Part shown: piece after piece, positions 19,032 to 28,180 of the stretch
Numbering within the stretch: the first letter of the stretch is position 1
Layout of the letters: each line of letters begins with the position of its first letter
NCBI GenBank assembly: GCA_003978465.1
Contig: QNZS01000026.1
Span: 1 to 64,000, forward strand
DNA from: Sulfurimonas sp.
GTDB taxonomy: Bacteria; Campylobacterota; Campylobacteria; Campylobacterales; Sulfurimonadaceae
DNA length: 64,000 bases
Direction of reading: 5' to 3'
Position numbers and translations under genes: made by a program
The notes under the pieces: generated by a model
What the model saw: the letters and a program-made list of their open reading frames with translations, nothing else
Told to the model about the DNA's origin: nothing
Databases searched by the model: none

Positions 19032-21130
19032 TACTTTTTCTTCCAAACACTTACTTCAGAGATAGTATGTTGGTACTTTCTCGCTGTCTCTTTGATAACA
19101 AACTCTAAGTCTTGAGTATGGATAAGCTCAAACTTTTCACCTAAAACTTTTTCTAATGAATCAATAGTTTTAACCTCTTCTCCTGCCTCATTAGTAAATC
19201 CACCTAACCAGAACTCTTTTGCAGTAGAGCTTTCTTGCCATGTGTATGGAGAAGTGATAACTAAGATACCATCTTCGTTAAGTCTCTCATTTATAGTCTC
19301 TAAAAATAACATAGGATTATAAAGTCTATCGATTAAGTTTGTAGCCATGATCAAATCATAACCTGTAAAGTTTGCTTTTAAGTTACAAGCATCACCCTGC
19401 CAAAAAGAGACTTTATCTTTTAAGTTCTCATAACCTAAGTCTTCTATTGTGATCTTTTTTTGTACGGCTATTTCACCCTCTTCTTTAGTACTAAACGCAA
19501 GATAACCATCATCTTTTAGTTTAGCTCCAGCCTGAACAAAACGTACAGAGAAGTCGATACCCTCAACATGGTCAAACTCACGAGCAAGCTCGTATGTTGC
19601 TCGTCCAGTTGCACAACCTAAATCTAATGCTTTTGTATTGTTTACTGCAAATGCGCTTGCTACTCTTGCTGTACTTTGTGCAAAATTTTCTACTCCAAAA
19701 TGTGAAGCTCCATATTGAAACTCACAGTACTGTGAAACTAACTCATCGCTCTCATATATATCTGACAATTCTTCTTCCTTTTTTTGACTTATAACATATC
19801 TAAAACCTGCATTTTGATAAAAATGCTTTCTAAATGCATAACGTGAATGTTTTGTGATAAGATTACCACTACTTGCCCATGACGAACCGAGTATCAGAGC
19901 ATGTTTTTCATCAAATGTTGGCACAGAAAAATCATCATATGCCTCATGAACTACAAAACCCTCAAATGCTCTGATAGGTGTACGGCTCCACTGCCATACA
20001 TTACCAACTACATCATAAATACCGTTAAAATTAAACTCATTTACAGGACAAGATGAGGCATAATGATAAAAATCAAGATTAGCTCTACTCTCATGAAATG
20101 CTGGTATATCTTTTAAGAGAGCCTGCTCATAAATAGCTCTATACTCTACTTCACTTGGCAACTGATAAGTAAAACCATCTTTTTGACTTTTGTAACGACA
20201 AAATGCTTCTGCTTCGAGTGCATTTACATCTACTGGCCAATCTTGGGGCATATCAATAATACTACTTAATGTTCTATATTTATAGTCATTTTTCTCTTTG
20301 ATCCAAAATGATGGATGTAGGGCTTTAGAGTTTTTTAAAAACTCTTTACCCTCATCATCCCAGAATTCTACTGTCTCATATCCAGCATCTTTAACGAATG
20401 AGAGGAACTCACCATTACTTACAAGATATTTAGCAGCCTTAAAACTCTCAACATTCTCTTCATAAATACCATACTCATTATCCCAACTATAGATAGGATG
20501 TGAGTTATTGACTCCGAGTTGTATATCTACTGTGTTTATATCTATCATCTCATTCTCGGGTGCATGGTTACTATGCTCACACACTTTAAACTCTTCTACA
20601 TCTTTTACCAACTCTATTGGCATTTGACGGTGAAGAACTAAAGAAGTCTCAAGATGAATCCTCTCATGCTCTATCCCCATAAGGATAACCCACAAAGGAG
20701 ACTCTTTTGTAATAGGCAAAGTAAGTGGTAAGTCTTCTATAAGTGTGTTGATTAAACTACGTACTTTTTGTCTATACTCACGAACCGCGTCTACTTTTGG
20801 CCAGTTGTATTTACTACCATCCATCTCATCCCAAGACATTTCATCTACACCAACAGCAAAAACTGACTCATAGTCTGCATTTATTCGTTCTGTTATTATC
20901 TTCATACTCATAAGTTTATTTATAAAAAATGTAGCAGTATGCCCAAAATAAAATATCATTGGATGACGTGTTATTTCAGATTTTTCATAAAAAGCTGTAT
21001 CGTCTTTTAAAATTGTAAAAACTTTCTCGAACAAGTCAGATGTATTATTAAAATACTCTTTTATTTCCAAGCGCTTGGTAGTTACACTTTCACCATCTAG
21101 TGAAACAGTATATTTACTTAGTTTACTCAA
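19031..21130 (-). CDS. ovoA: 5-histidylcysteine sulfoxide synthase / N1-methyltransferase
   Basis: A 699-residue bifunctional enzyme. The N-terminal DinB-like domain has the iron-binding motif HERIHLE (155-161), then comes an FGE-sulfatase-like domain (about 195-450, with VGNVWQW and GFRYV), then a SAM methyltransferase domain with ALDLGCATGRA at 501-511. OvoA joins cysteine to histidine oxidatively and later methylates the imidazole to give ovothiol A, a low-molecular-weight antioxidant. It heads a four-gene unit with ovoB and two small genes, and diverges from pgeF across only 32 bases. Confidence 0.93.
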   Translation of the reverse strand: MSKLSKYTVSLDGESVTTKRLEIKEYFNNTSDLFEKVFTILKDDTAFYEKSEITRHPMIFYFGHTATFFINKLMSMKIITERINADYESVFAVGVDEMSWDEMDGSKYNWPKVDAVREYRQKVRSLINTLIEDLPLTLPITKESPLWVILMGIEHERIHLETSLVLHRQMPIELVKDVEEFKVCEHSNHAPENEMIDINTVDIQLGVNNSHPIYSWDNEYGIYEENVESFKAAKYLVSNGEFLSFVKDAGYETVEFWDDEGKEFLKNSKALHPSFWIKEKNDYKYRTLSSIIDMPQDWPVDVNALEAEAFCRYKSQKDGFTYQLPSEVEYRAIYEQALLKDIPAFHESRANLDFYHYASSCPVNEFNFNGIYDVVGNVWQWSRTPIRAFEGFVVHEAYDDFSVPTFDEKHALILGSSWASSGNLITKHSRYAFRKHFYQNAGFRYVISQKKEEELSDIYESDELVSQYCEFQYGASHFGVENFAQSTARVASAFAVNNTKALDLGCATGRATYELAREFDHVEGIDFSVRFVQAGAKLKDDGYLAFSTKEEGEIAVQKKITIEDLGYENLKDKVSFWQGDACNLKANFTGYDLIMATNLIDRLYNPMLFLETINERLNEDGILVITSPYTWQESSTAKEFWLGGFTNEAGEEVKTIDSLEKVLGEKFELIHTQDLEFVIKETARKYQHTISEVSVWKKK

Positions 21131-21150
21131 ATATCTACCTTTTAGTTTGA

Positions 21151-21156
21151 TATAAT
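21151..21156 (+). promoter_or_regulatory. Extended -10 box; pgeF probably leaderless
   Basis: TGATATAAT forms an extended -10 (TGnTATAAT). The ATG follows only six bases after the box, so transcription should start at or within one base of the start codon. No ribosome-binding sequence precedes the ATG. Confidence 0.65.
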
Positions 21157-21162
21157 GATTAT

Positions 21163-21888
21163 ATGCAAATTATTCAAAGTAACTTATTAAAACAATTTTC
21201 AAAACTCTTACAGGGTTTTACAACTAAGAATAATGGTAACATCGCTTTTCATGTTAATAATGACAAATATAAAGTTATTTTAAACCATAAAACTTTAGCT
21301 AAAGAGTTAAAATATGATGTAGACACTTTAATTCATATGAAACAAGTCCATTTAACTAAAATAAAAATTATTGATAAAAACGATACATTCTTGACTCCTC
21401 CAACTTGTGATGCACTCATTACTGACAAAAAAAACATTCCCCTTATGGTTATGGTTGCGGACTGCTCACCTCTTCTTTTTTATGATGCAAAGAAAGAAGT
21501 TATAGCAGTTGTACATGCCGGTCGAGCAGGAGCATTTTTTAACATTATAAAAGTTACACTTAACAGTTTTAGAGAAGATTTTGATTCAAATATAAAAGAT
21601 ATCTATGTAAGTATTGGACCTAATATATGTGAGTGTTGCTATGAAGTAGGTAGTGAGATTTATGAGCAAAGTAAAAAATTATATCTAGACTATGCCATAA
21701 GTACTAAGAATAACTCTTATTTTTTAAATATCTCTAAAATACTGCATAAACAGCTTTTAGAAGAGGGGATTTTAGAGGATAATATAGAATTTTCTGAAGA
21801 ATGCAATGCATGTAATACAGATAAATATTTCTCCTATAGAATGGAAAAAGAGGCAGGTAGGTTTTGTGGTTTACTTATGCTTACTTAA
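21163..21888 (+). CDS. pgeF: Purine nucleoside phosphorylase / peptidoglycan editing factor (YfiH, laccase-domain)
   Basis: A 241-residue Cu-oxidase_4/YfiH-family protein with metal-site motifs HMKQVH (near 64), VVHAGRAGAF (near 116) and a Cys-rich CECCYEVG (near 157). Members act as purine nucleoside phosphorylase or adenosine deaminase-like enzymes, and in E. coli the protein edits peptidoglycan precursors. It is probably translated from a leaderless message. Its end overlaps the convergent Rrf2 gene by 4 bases. Confidence 0.85.
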   Translation: MQIIQSNLLKQFSKLLQGFTTKNNGNIAFHVNNDKYKVILNHKTLAKELKYDVDTLIHMKQVHLTKIKIIDKNDTFLTPPTCDALITDKKNIPLMVMVADCSPLLFYDAKKEVIAVVHAGRAGAFFNIIKVTLNSFREDFDSNIKDIYVSIGPNICECCYEVGSEIYEQSKKLYLDYAISTKNNSYFLNISKILHKQLLEEGILEDNIEFSEECNACNTDKYFSYRMEKEAGRFCGLLMLT

Positions 21889-22289
21889 ATCTCATAAAAG
21901 AAAGTTTGATACGACTTATCTAAATCACAGAGTTTTATATCAAAAACCTTACGAGTCTGTTCTTGCATATCAGCCCAAAAAGAGTCTAAAACTATACTAG
22001 CACCTACATTTTCATTTGGAACGAAGAGTTTACCTTCAAGTGATTCAACTATATCTAACACGATAATTTTCTCTGCATCATGCGCCAACTTATATCCACC
22101 ATGAATACCGCGGATGCTCACTACTAAAGAACTTTTCTTCAAACTAGAGAGAATTTGTTCAAGATAACCGTGTGAGATATGTGTCATAGCTGCTATCTCT
22201 TTTATCTGCATTAGCTTTGCATTTGGAGACTTATAGAGTGCATGCATAGCTGCCACTCCATAAATCCCCTTAGTAGAGATACTAACCAT
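21885..22289 (-). CDS. Rrf2-family transcriptional regulator
   Basis: A 134-residue winged-helix regulator (GYLEQILSSLKKSSLVVSIRGIHGGYKLA is the family core, about 47-75). Unlike IscR or NsrR it has only one cysteine, near residue 119, and lacks the three-cysteine iron-sulfur cluster of those sensors, so it is more like CymR-type or otherwise clusterless members. It begins one base after the DUF4395 gene and is probably co-transcribed. Its target genes cannot be seen. Confidence 0.85.
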   Translation of the reverse strand: MVSISTKGIYGVAAMHALYKSPNAKLMQIKEIAAMTHISHGYLEQILSSLKKSSLVVSIRGIHGGYKLAHDAEKIIVLDIVESLEGKLFVPNENVGASIVLDSFWADMQEQTRKVFDIKLCDLDKSYQTFFYEI

Positions 22290-22290
22290 T

Positions 22291-22725
22291 TTAGCTCAAG
22301 AATCTTTTATAAAGATGATAAATCTCGCAACCTAAACAGTAGTTGAAAACAACTTCTAAAAAAACACAGACTAAAAGAATAATTACCAAACTATACATAA
22401 TAGCTGTAAGGTTTAAAAGAGCTGTTAGTGTAATCAAAACTGCAAATATAAGCCCAAAATAATTTGCTAATCTTTTTGGAGCTGCATCGACTTTTACAGA
22501 TTTTAATTTTAAAATATTTTTTGTTGCAGCTGAGAGTATAAAAAGAAAACTGTACTCGCGTTTGTAAAACAGTCTTGTTGAAAAATCAAGAATTAAAAAG
22601 TATAGAATTGGAACTTGCAGTGTAAGTGCATAAGTAACAATAAACATCCCTGTATAAAATGCATTGATTCTAGCGACATTTGAATCAATTGATACAAGAG
22701 AAACTGGACAAGATATATTATTCAT
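22291..22725 (-). CDS. DUF4395 membrane protein
   Basis: A 144-residue integral membrane protein with about four hydrophobic spans. It carries the family marks: N-terminal CPVSLVSID with an Asp-Asn-Arg cluster, a central basic PKRLANYFG, and the C-terminal FNYCLGCEIY with a CxxC-like pair. The function of DUF4395 is unknown; proteins of this family often lie near sulfur or thioredoxin-type genes. Here it sits 82 bases after dxs and is followed by the Rrf2 regulator. Confidence 0.75.
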   Translation of the reverse strand: MNNISCPVSLVSIDSNVARINAFYTGMFIVTYALTLQVPILYFLILDFSTRLFYKREYSFLFILSAATKNILKLKSVKVDAAPKRLANYFGLIFAVLITLTALLNLTAIMYSLVIILLVCVFLEVVFNYCLGCEIYHLYKRFLS

Positions 22726-22807
22726 AACTTACCTTCATTATTAAATTTTTGTAATAATAGTAAGTTAGAGTTTTAAAGTCAAGTTAACATAGTAATTCAC
22801 TTAGGTA

Positions 22808-24622
22808 TTAGGCCTTTATTGTTAGGGCTAGCTGTTTTGGAAGGATTCCAAGTGACTCTTCAATAAGTGTAGTATTTCCATGTGTGATGAAACAGTCTTC
22901 ATACTCAAAGCTAGTAACTTCTACATCTAAAATTTTTTCTTTTGCTAAAAATTCTAAAATAGCAGAACCTACACCGCCCATTTTAGCACTATCAGAAAAT
23001 ATGAACCATTTTTTATGCTCTTTTACCATACCTCTAAGCATAACTTCATCTAGTGGTTTTACAAAACGTAGGTCTAATATACTCACCTTTTCATCAAGAA
23101 GTTCTGCTGTCTCATATGCTCGTCCAACACCTTGACCATATCCAATAAGAAGAGTATCACTCTCACTTGATTGAAGCAGTTGTGACTTTGCTAAAACAAA
23201 TGGAGTAGCCTCAACCAAAGAAGTCTTTTTAAAAGAACCTCTAGGGTAACGAAGTGAGCAGGGATGTTCATACTCCGAAGCAAATTTCATTGCATAATGA
23301 AAACTTTTTTCATCCCGAGGTGCGAATAGTGTCATATTTGGAATAGCCCTCAGGAAGCTAATATCAAATGCACCCTGATGAGTCTCCCCATCCTCACCAA
23401 CAATTCCAGCGCGGTCTAGTGCGAAAACAACTGGTAAATCCATAAGACAGGTGTCATGTATAACTTGGTCAAAACCACGTTGTAAAAAAGTTGAGTATAT
23501 AGTACAAAAAGGTTTAAACCCTTCCTTCGCTAAAGCACTCATAGAAGTTACAGCATGTTGTTCTGCTATAGCTACATCCCAAAATCTATTTGGATACTTC
23601 TCAAGAAGTTTAGTAAGTCCTGTTCCGCTAGGCATTGCAGCAGTTGCTCCAACTATTTTGTCATTAGTTTCGCATAACTTTAAAAGTGCCTCTGTGTAAA
23701 TTTGTGTAGCACTTTTATCTGTACTTTTTTTAGCACTTGAACCACTTTTTAAGTCAAATGGGCCTACACCATGCCACTTCTCTTCTTTACCCTCTGCAAT
23801 AGCATAACCCTTGCCTTTAATAGTTTGGGCATGTACAATAACAGGCTGTCCCATATTTTTTGCTATCTCAAATATATTTATAAGTTGTTCTATATTGTGT
23901 CCATCAACGGGGCCAATATAGTTAATACCCATCTCTTCAAACATAAGTCCTGGAGTGATAAGTTTGAGAGACTCTTCCATGCGTTTAGCAATGTAGTGTG
24001 CACCCTCTCCAAAATTATCAACAAAACTCTCTGTCGTTTTTTTAAAACGCTGGTAAAAAGGTGAAGCCATCGCAGAAGACAACATTCTACTTATCGCTCC
24101 AATAGGTTTAGCAATACTCATCTCATTATCATTGAGAATAATTACCATTGGGTATTTTCTATCACCAAGTTCATTAAGTGCTTCGTATACCATACCAGCA
24201 GTCATGGAACCATCACCAATCATTACAACCGGAATACGACTCTCTTGCTCACCTTTTATAGCTATAGCCTTAGCTGCACCAACACCCAAAGAGATGGACG
24301 TTGAACTATGACCTGCAACAAAATAATCAGCATCATTCTCACTTGGTTTCGTATAGCCACATAAACCATTAAACTCACGTAAAGTATCAAACTCTTCCCA
24401 TCTACCTGTTAAGAGCTTATGTGCATAGGATTGATGACTAACATCAAAAATAAAGGGGTCTTTCTTAATGTCAAACACTTTATGCATAGCGACTATCAGT
24501 TCTGTAGCACCTAAAGTTGAGCTAAGATGTCCACCATTTTTACTTACGACTCTAAGTATTTCATCTCTTATATCTTGACATACCACTTCTAATTCTTTTG
24601 TATTTTTATCTTTTATATTCAT
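22808..24622 (-). CDS. dxs: 1-deoxy-D-xylulose-5-phosphate synthase
   Basis: A 604-residue thiamin-diphosphate transketolase-like enzyme that joins pyruvate and glyceraldehyde-3-phosphate at the entry to the MEP isoprenoid pathway. The thiamin-binding motif runs from GDGSMTAG (near residue 146) to the NDNEMS stretch near 175; the pyrimidine-binding domain begins near 305 and the C-terminal domain near 475. It starts six bases after fliH, the same fliF-fliG-fliH-dxs order known in Campylobacter jejuni, so its transcription is tied to flagellar genes. Confidence 0.96.
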   Translation of the reverse strand: MNIKDKNTKELEVVCQDIRDEILRVVSKNGGHLSSTLGATELIVAMHKVFDIKKDPFIFDVSHQSYAHKLLTGRWEEFDTLREFNGLCGYTKPSENDADYFVAGHSSTSISLGVGAAKAIAIKGEQESRIPVVMIGDGSMTAGMVYEALNELGDRKYPMVIILNDNEMSIAKPIGAISRMLSSAMASPFYQRFKKTTESFVDNFGEGAHYIAKRMEESLKLITPGLMFEEMGINYIGPVDGHNIEQLINIFEIAKNMGQPVIVHAQTIKGKGYAIAEGKEEKWHGVGPFDLKSGSSAKKSTDKSATQIYTEALLKLCETNDKIVGATAAMPSGTGLTKLLEKYPNRFWDVAIAEQHAVTSMSALAKEGFKPFCTIYSTFLQRGFDQVIHDTCLMDLPVVFALDRAGIVGEDGETHQGAFDISFLRAIPNMTLFAPRDEKSFHYAMKFASEYEHPCSLRYPRGSFKKTSLVEATPFVLAKSQLLQSSESDTLLIGYGQGVGRAYETAELLDEKVSILDLRFVKPLDEVMLRGMVKEHKKWFIFSDSAKMGGVGSAILEFLAKEKILDVEVTSFEYEDCFITHGNTTLIEESLGILPKQLALTIKA

Positions 24623-24628
24623 TCGTTT

Positions 24629-25405
24629 TTACTCATTTAAAGCTGCTCGCCTTACCCTCTCAAATCTTTTAGTAATTTGTGAGTCAATATTACCAGCATC
24701 ACTTAGTACAATAACTCCGCCTTCACTTATAGCACTATCACTCATTACACTCACATGCTCTAGTTTACCAACATGTTCTGAAACTACACCATGATTATTT
24801 GGATTTACTTTAAGTGTAACCTTTGAGGCACTTTGTAAATCTTGAAGTAACTCATCTGAGAGTACTTTTGCAATTTTATTTGCACTGACACCTATTTCTA
24901 CTTTAATAACCTCTTTAGCTATGTCCAAAGCAGCTGTGATTAACTCTTTTTTTATACCTTCTAGTGATTCTTTAAACTCATTAGCACTCACTTCAAGTTT
25001 TTTTACTGAACTAGAAAAAAGTTTTATACTCTGAGATGCTTCTTTTCTCACATCTTCTTCTGCCTTAGCAATTCCAGCTTCTATTCCCTTCTCAAAAGCT
25101 TCTTCTTTAGCTTTTGTGAGTGATACTGCATACTCTTCTTCTTTTTGTTCTAACTTCATCTGTAACTTGATAAAATTAGATGACATTTCATCTGTTTTTT
25201 GCATTAAAGATTCAATGAGAGACTCTTTTGAACTACTACTTAAAGCACTAGAGTCTACATCTTTAATTTTAGCCCGTGGTATAAGCTCTTCACCTACAGT
25301 CAAGACATTTTCATTTTCACTCTTATTTCCACTAGATATAACTTTAAAGTTATACTTGTTTACATTATGTTTTTCAAGGTTACCCTCTCTAATTACATGT
25401 TCCAT
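24629..25405 (-). CDS. fliH: Flagellar assembly protein FliH
   Basis: A 258-residue protein, charged and helical in the middle (about 65-160) with a conserved C-terminal domain (about 150-255). FliH controls the FliI ATPase of the flagellar type III export machine. The sequence is divergent, as FliH proteins usually are, so the name depends also on its place directly after fliF and fliG, with a 3-base gap. Confidence 0.9.
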   Translation of the reverse strand: MEHVIREGNLEKHNVNKYNFKVISSGNKSENENVLTVGEELIPRAKIKDVDSSALSSSSKESLIESLMQKTDEMSSNFIKLQMKLEQKEEEYAVSLTKAKEEAFEKGIEAGIAKAEEDVRKEASQSIKLFSSSVKKLEVSANEFKESLEGIKKELITAALDIAKEVIKVEIGVSANKIAKVLSDELLQDLQSASKVTLKVNPNNHGVVSEHVGKLEHVSVMSDSAISEGGVIVLSDAGNIDSQITKRFERVRRAALNE

Positions 25406-25408
25406 ATA

Positions 25409-26443
25409 TTACTCAACCATCTCTTCTGTAGAACCCAGTTGTATCGCACCAGATTCCGCAAGACTATTCACAGCTTCAACAATTTTTCTTTGTGCTGTTT
25501 CAACATCTTTCATTTTAACAGCACCAAGGAACTGCATCTCTTCTTCAAAGGCAATACGAGCACGTTCACTCATAGCGGAGAAGAACTTCTCTTTTAATTC
25601 TTCTGGTGAAGATTTCAGTGCGAGCATTAACTCACTGTTTTCCACGGCTTTAAGTGTCTCTGATATTGCAGCTTTATCAAGGTCAACTATATCTTCAAAA
25701 GTAAACATCATCTCCTTAATGAGTGATGCTAACTCTTCATCCACCTGCCCAATACTAGCAAGGGTTAATTTAGAGCTTTTTGCACCAAGACGGTTAAAGA
25801 CATCAGCAACTGCACGTGGACCACCAACTTCAACCTTATACGAAGCAAGAGATGCTAGTTTTGATTCTAGAACTGCTGAGACACGTTTAATAACTGATGG
25901 TGATATATCACCAAGTCTTGCCATACGCATAGCCACTTCACTTTTTAAATCATCTGAGAAAAACTGTAATGTATCTGCGGCCTCAGCTGCATCCATGTGT
26001 GCTAAAATAAGAGCAATAGTTTGAGGGTGCTCACCTTGAATAAAGTCAGAGAGTTGTTGCGGTTGAATTTTTGAGAGATATTCAAAGTTTTGTACTTCCT
26101 GCATATTTGTACTGAGTTTATCAAGAACTTTTTTAGCTTCTTCTGGACCTAGTGTTTTATAAAGAAGTTCTCTAGCATACTCTAAACCACCACCACCAGA
26201 TGTAAGATACTCACCTGATTGAAAAATTGCATGAAATTCTTCAAGAATAGCAGTAGCAACACCTCTATCAATAGCTTTATAAGCTGCAATGTATTTTGAT
26301 ACTTCAGTTATGCTTTCAACATTCATAGCTGAGAATATACTCGCAGTTGTATTCTCGCCAAGTTGAATTAGTAAGACTGCAATTTTTTCAGCCATCTTCA
26401 TCTTATCAAATACTTCATGCTGTTGTTGTGTTAAACTTACCAT
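25409..26443 (-). CDS. fliG: Flagellar motor switch protein FliG
   Basis: A 344-residue FliG of normal length. The central EHPQT motif (near 140, GEHPQTIALILAHM) and C-terminal charged torque helix are present. FliG sits on the MS-ring and contacts the stator proteins to generate and switch rotation. The start follows AAGGAGA. It lies between fliF and fliH with gaps of 9 and 3 bases. Confidence 0.97.
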   Translation of the reverse strand: MVSLTQQQHEVFDKMKMAEKIAVLLIQLGENTTASIFSAMNVESITEVSKYIAAYKAIDRGVATAILEEFHAIFQSGEYLTSGGGGLEYARELLYKTLGPEEAKKVLDKLSTNMQEVQNFEYLSKIQPQQLSDFIQGEHPQTIALILAHMDAAEAADTLQFFSDDLKSEVAMRMARLGDISPSVIKRVSAVLESKLASLASYKVEVGGPRAVADVFNRLGAKSSKLTLASIGQVDEELASLIKEMMFTFEDIVDLDKAAISETLKAVENSELMLALKSSPEELKEKFFSAMSERARIAFEEEMQFLGAVKMKDVETAQRKIVEAVNSLAESGAIQLGSTEEMVE

Positions 26444-26452
26444 GTATTCTCC

Positions 26453-28162
26453 TTATCCAACTCTAGGAAGATTTACATCTGCCTCTTCACTTAGAAGTGC
26501 TTGAAGCAGTAAAGCGATGTCTTCAGGTGTTTCATCAGCAATAGTTTTTACCCTATCTAAGACAACATCATATTTAAGTTCATCTTCGTTAAAAGTATTT
26601 CCCATACCTAGTTGATCTTCAACTTTTTTACGCATCTTTTCTACTTTTTGAACTAAGTCTTCTTCTTCATTATCTTCAATATCAAGAAGAGGTGCCTTAA
26701 GATTATCTTCCTCTCTTGATATTTCAAGCATTCTATCTGCAAAAGGTGAGATAACTTTTTTATAAAGGATAAGTAATAGTAGGAGTACAAATAGATACTT
26801 AAACACCCCATAGAAAGGAGCTATATAAGTTGCTATAAATATTTTACTTTGAGTTACACCATCCATAGATGCTACAGTTTTCACTCTATCAAACTGAAGG
26901 TTTTGTACTGTTATTTGATCACCCCGATTTTCGTTGATACCAATTGCACGACTTACTAATGAAGAGAGTGCATTAATATCTGTCTCATTAAGGGCAACAT
27001 ACTCTATTTTTTCTGTAACTTCACCATTTTCATCAAGTGCAGCTTTGTACTTACCATCAACAACTACTGCTGCAGTAATTCTTTTGATTCTTGCAAATTG
27101 ACTTTTTGTAGTGCTAACAGTTTTTCCGACTTCATAGTTTGTTGTTCCTGAATTTTTAACATACTCTTCACTTGTCTGATTACTTGAGAGACCTTTTACT
27201 GGGCCAATATTACTAACAGTGCCAGGGACACCACCTACTTCTGAAGGTTTACTTCCTGTGCGTTTCTCTTCACTTACCTGCTCACTTCTTACAACATTTT
27301 CAGGATCATATGTTTCACTCGTTGAGTTTTTAATAGAAAAATCAAACTCAATTGTAACCTGAGCCACTACTTTTTCAGCTCCACCAACAAAAGGGGAGAT
27401 GACTTCAAGAATTTTTCTCTGTCTCTTTTTTTCTTCTTTAAGTTTATAACGTTGCTGCACCAATGAAAGCTCACCCATTTGAGCCATTTCATCTTCGTCA
27501 CCAAGAGTATAACCATCACTACTTACAAGTATAACATTTGATGAAGTCAGTTTAGGAACTGCTGATGCTACAAGATTTTTTATTCCTCTTATCTGTTTGG
27601 AGGAGAGACTTCTTCCCTCGCTCACCACAACCATAACCGATGCCGTAGGATCTATCTGTGTTGAAACGAAGAGTGTATCTTTTGGTAAAGCTAAACTTAC
27701 AGTTGCACTCTCAATGGGTCCAAGTGCATTAATAGTACGGGAGAGTTCACCTTCTATTGCACGAAGATATTTAATCTTTTGATCAAATGAAGTTGCTCCA
27801 AACTCTTGTTTATCAAAAAGTTCAAAACCAGTACCAGTATCATTAGGAATACCTAAAGAAGCGATATTTATTCTTTCTTTATAAACAACACCTTTAGGAA
27901 CTTTTATAATATTATTTGCTTCAAGTTTGTATGGAACTCCATCTTTTTCAAGTTGTGCTACAACTTTTGCAGCATCACTAGAACTAAGAGAATCAAAAAG
28001 AACTTCATAAGAATCTTTTGCATTTTTAGTTGATGTAGAAACAATTAAAAAAATTAAAAAACTGACAATACCTACAATAGCAGCTGCTATAATCATTTTT
28101 TGCTGTTTAGTTAACTTATCGTAAAGGATAACCAGTTGTGAAAAAAGTACATTAAAGTCCAT
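26453..28162 (-). CDS. fliF: Flagellar MS-ring protein FliF
   Basis: A 569-residue protein with two membrane spans (about 23-43 and 430-458) around a large periplasmic YscJ/FliF domain; its cytoplasmic tail binds FliG. It builds the membrane base ring of the flagellum. The ATG at 28162 is chosen because GGGAAA lies seven bases upstream; a TTG precedes it directly. It follows hisC by 18 bases. Confidence 0.97.
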   Translation of the reverse strand: MDFNVLFSQLVILYDKLTKQQKMIIAAAIVGIVSFLIFLIVSTSTKNAKDSYEVLFDSLSSSDAAKVVAQLEKDGVPYKLEANNIIKVPKGVVYKERINIASLGIPNDTGTGFELFDKQEFGATSFDQKIKYLRAIEGELSRTINALGPIESATVSLALPKDTLFVSTQIDPTASVMVVVSEGRSLSSKQIRGIKNLVASAVPKLTSSNVILVSSDGYTLGDEDEMAQMGELSLVQQRYKLKEEKKRQRKILEVISPFVGGAEKVVAQVTIEFDFSIKNSTSETYDPENVVRSEQVSEEKRTGSKPSEVGGVPGTVSNIGPVKGLSSNQTSEEYVKNSGTTNYEVGKTVSTTKSQFARIKRITAAVVVDGKYKAALDENGEVTEKIEYVALNETDINALSSLVSRAIGINENRGDQITVQNLQFDRVKTVASMDGVTQSKIFIATYIAPFYGVFKYLFVLLLLLILYKKVISPFADRMLEISREEDNLKAPLLDIEDNEEEDLVQKVEKMRKKVEDQLGMGNTFNEDELKYDVVLDRVKTIADETPEDIALLLQALLSEEADVNLPRVG

Positions 28163-28180
28163 CAATTTCCCGTATAATTT

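Noticed and set aside
25116-26024. A 302-codon plus-strand frame opposite fliH/fliG
   Set aside because: It crosses two well-supported genes, is Ser-rich as expected for an antisense shadow, and has no start signal.
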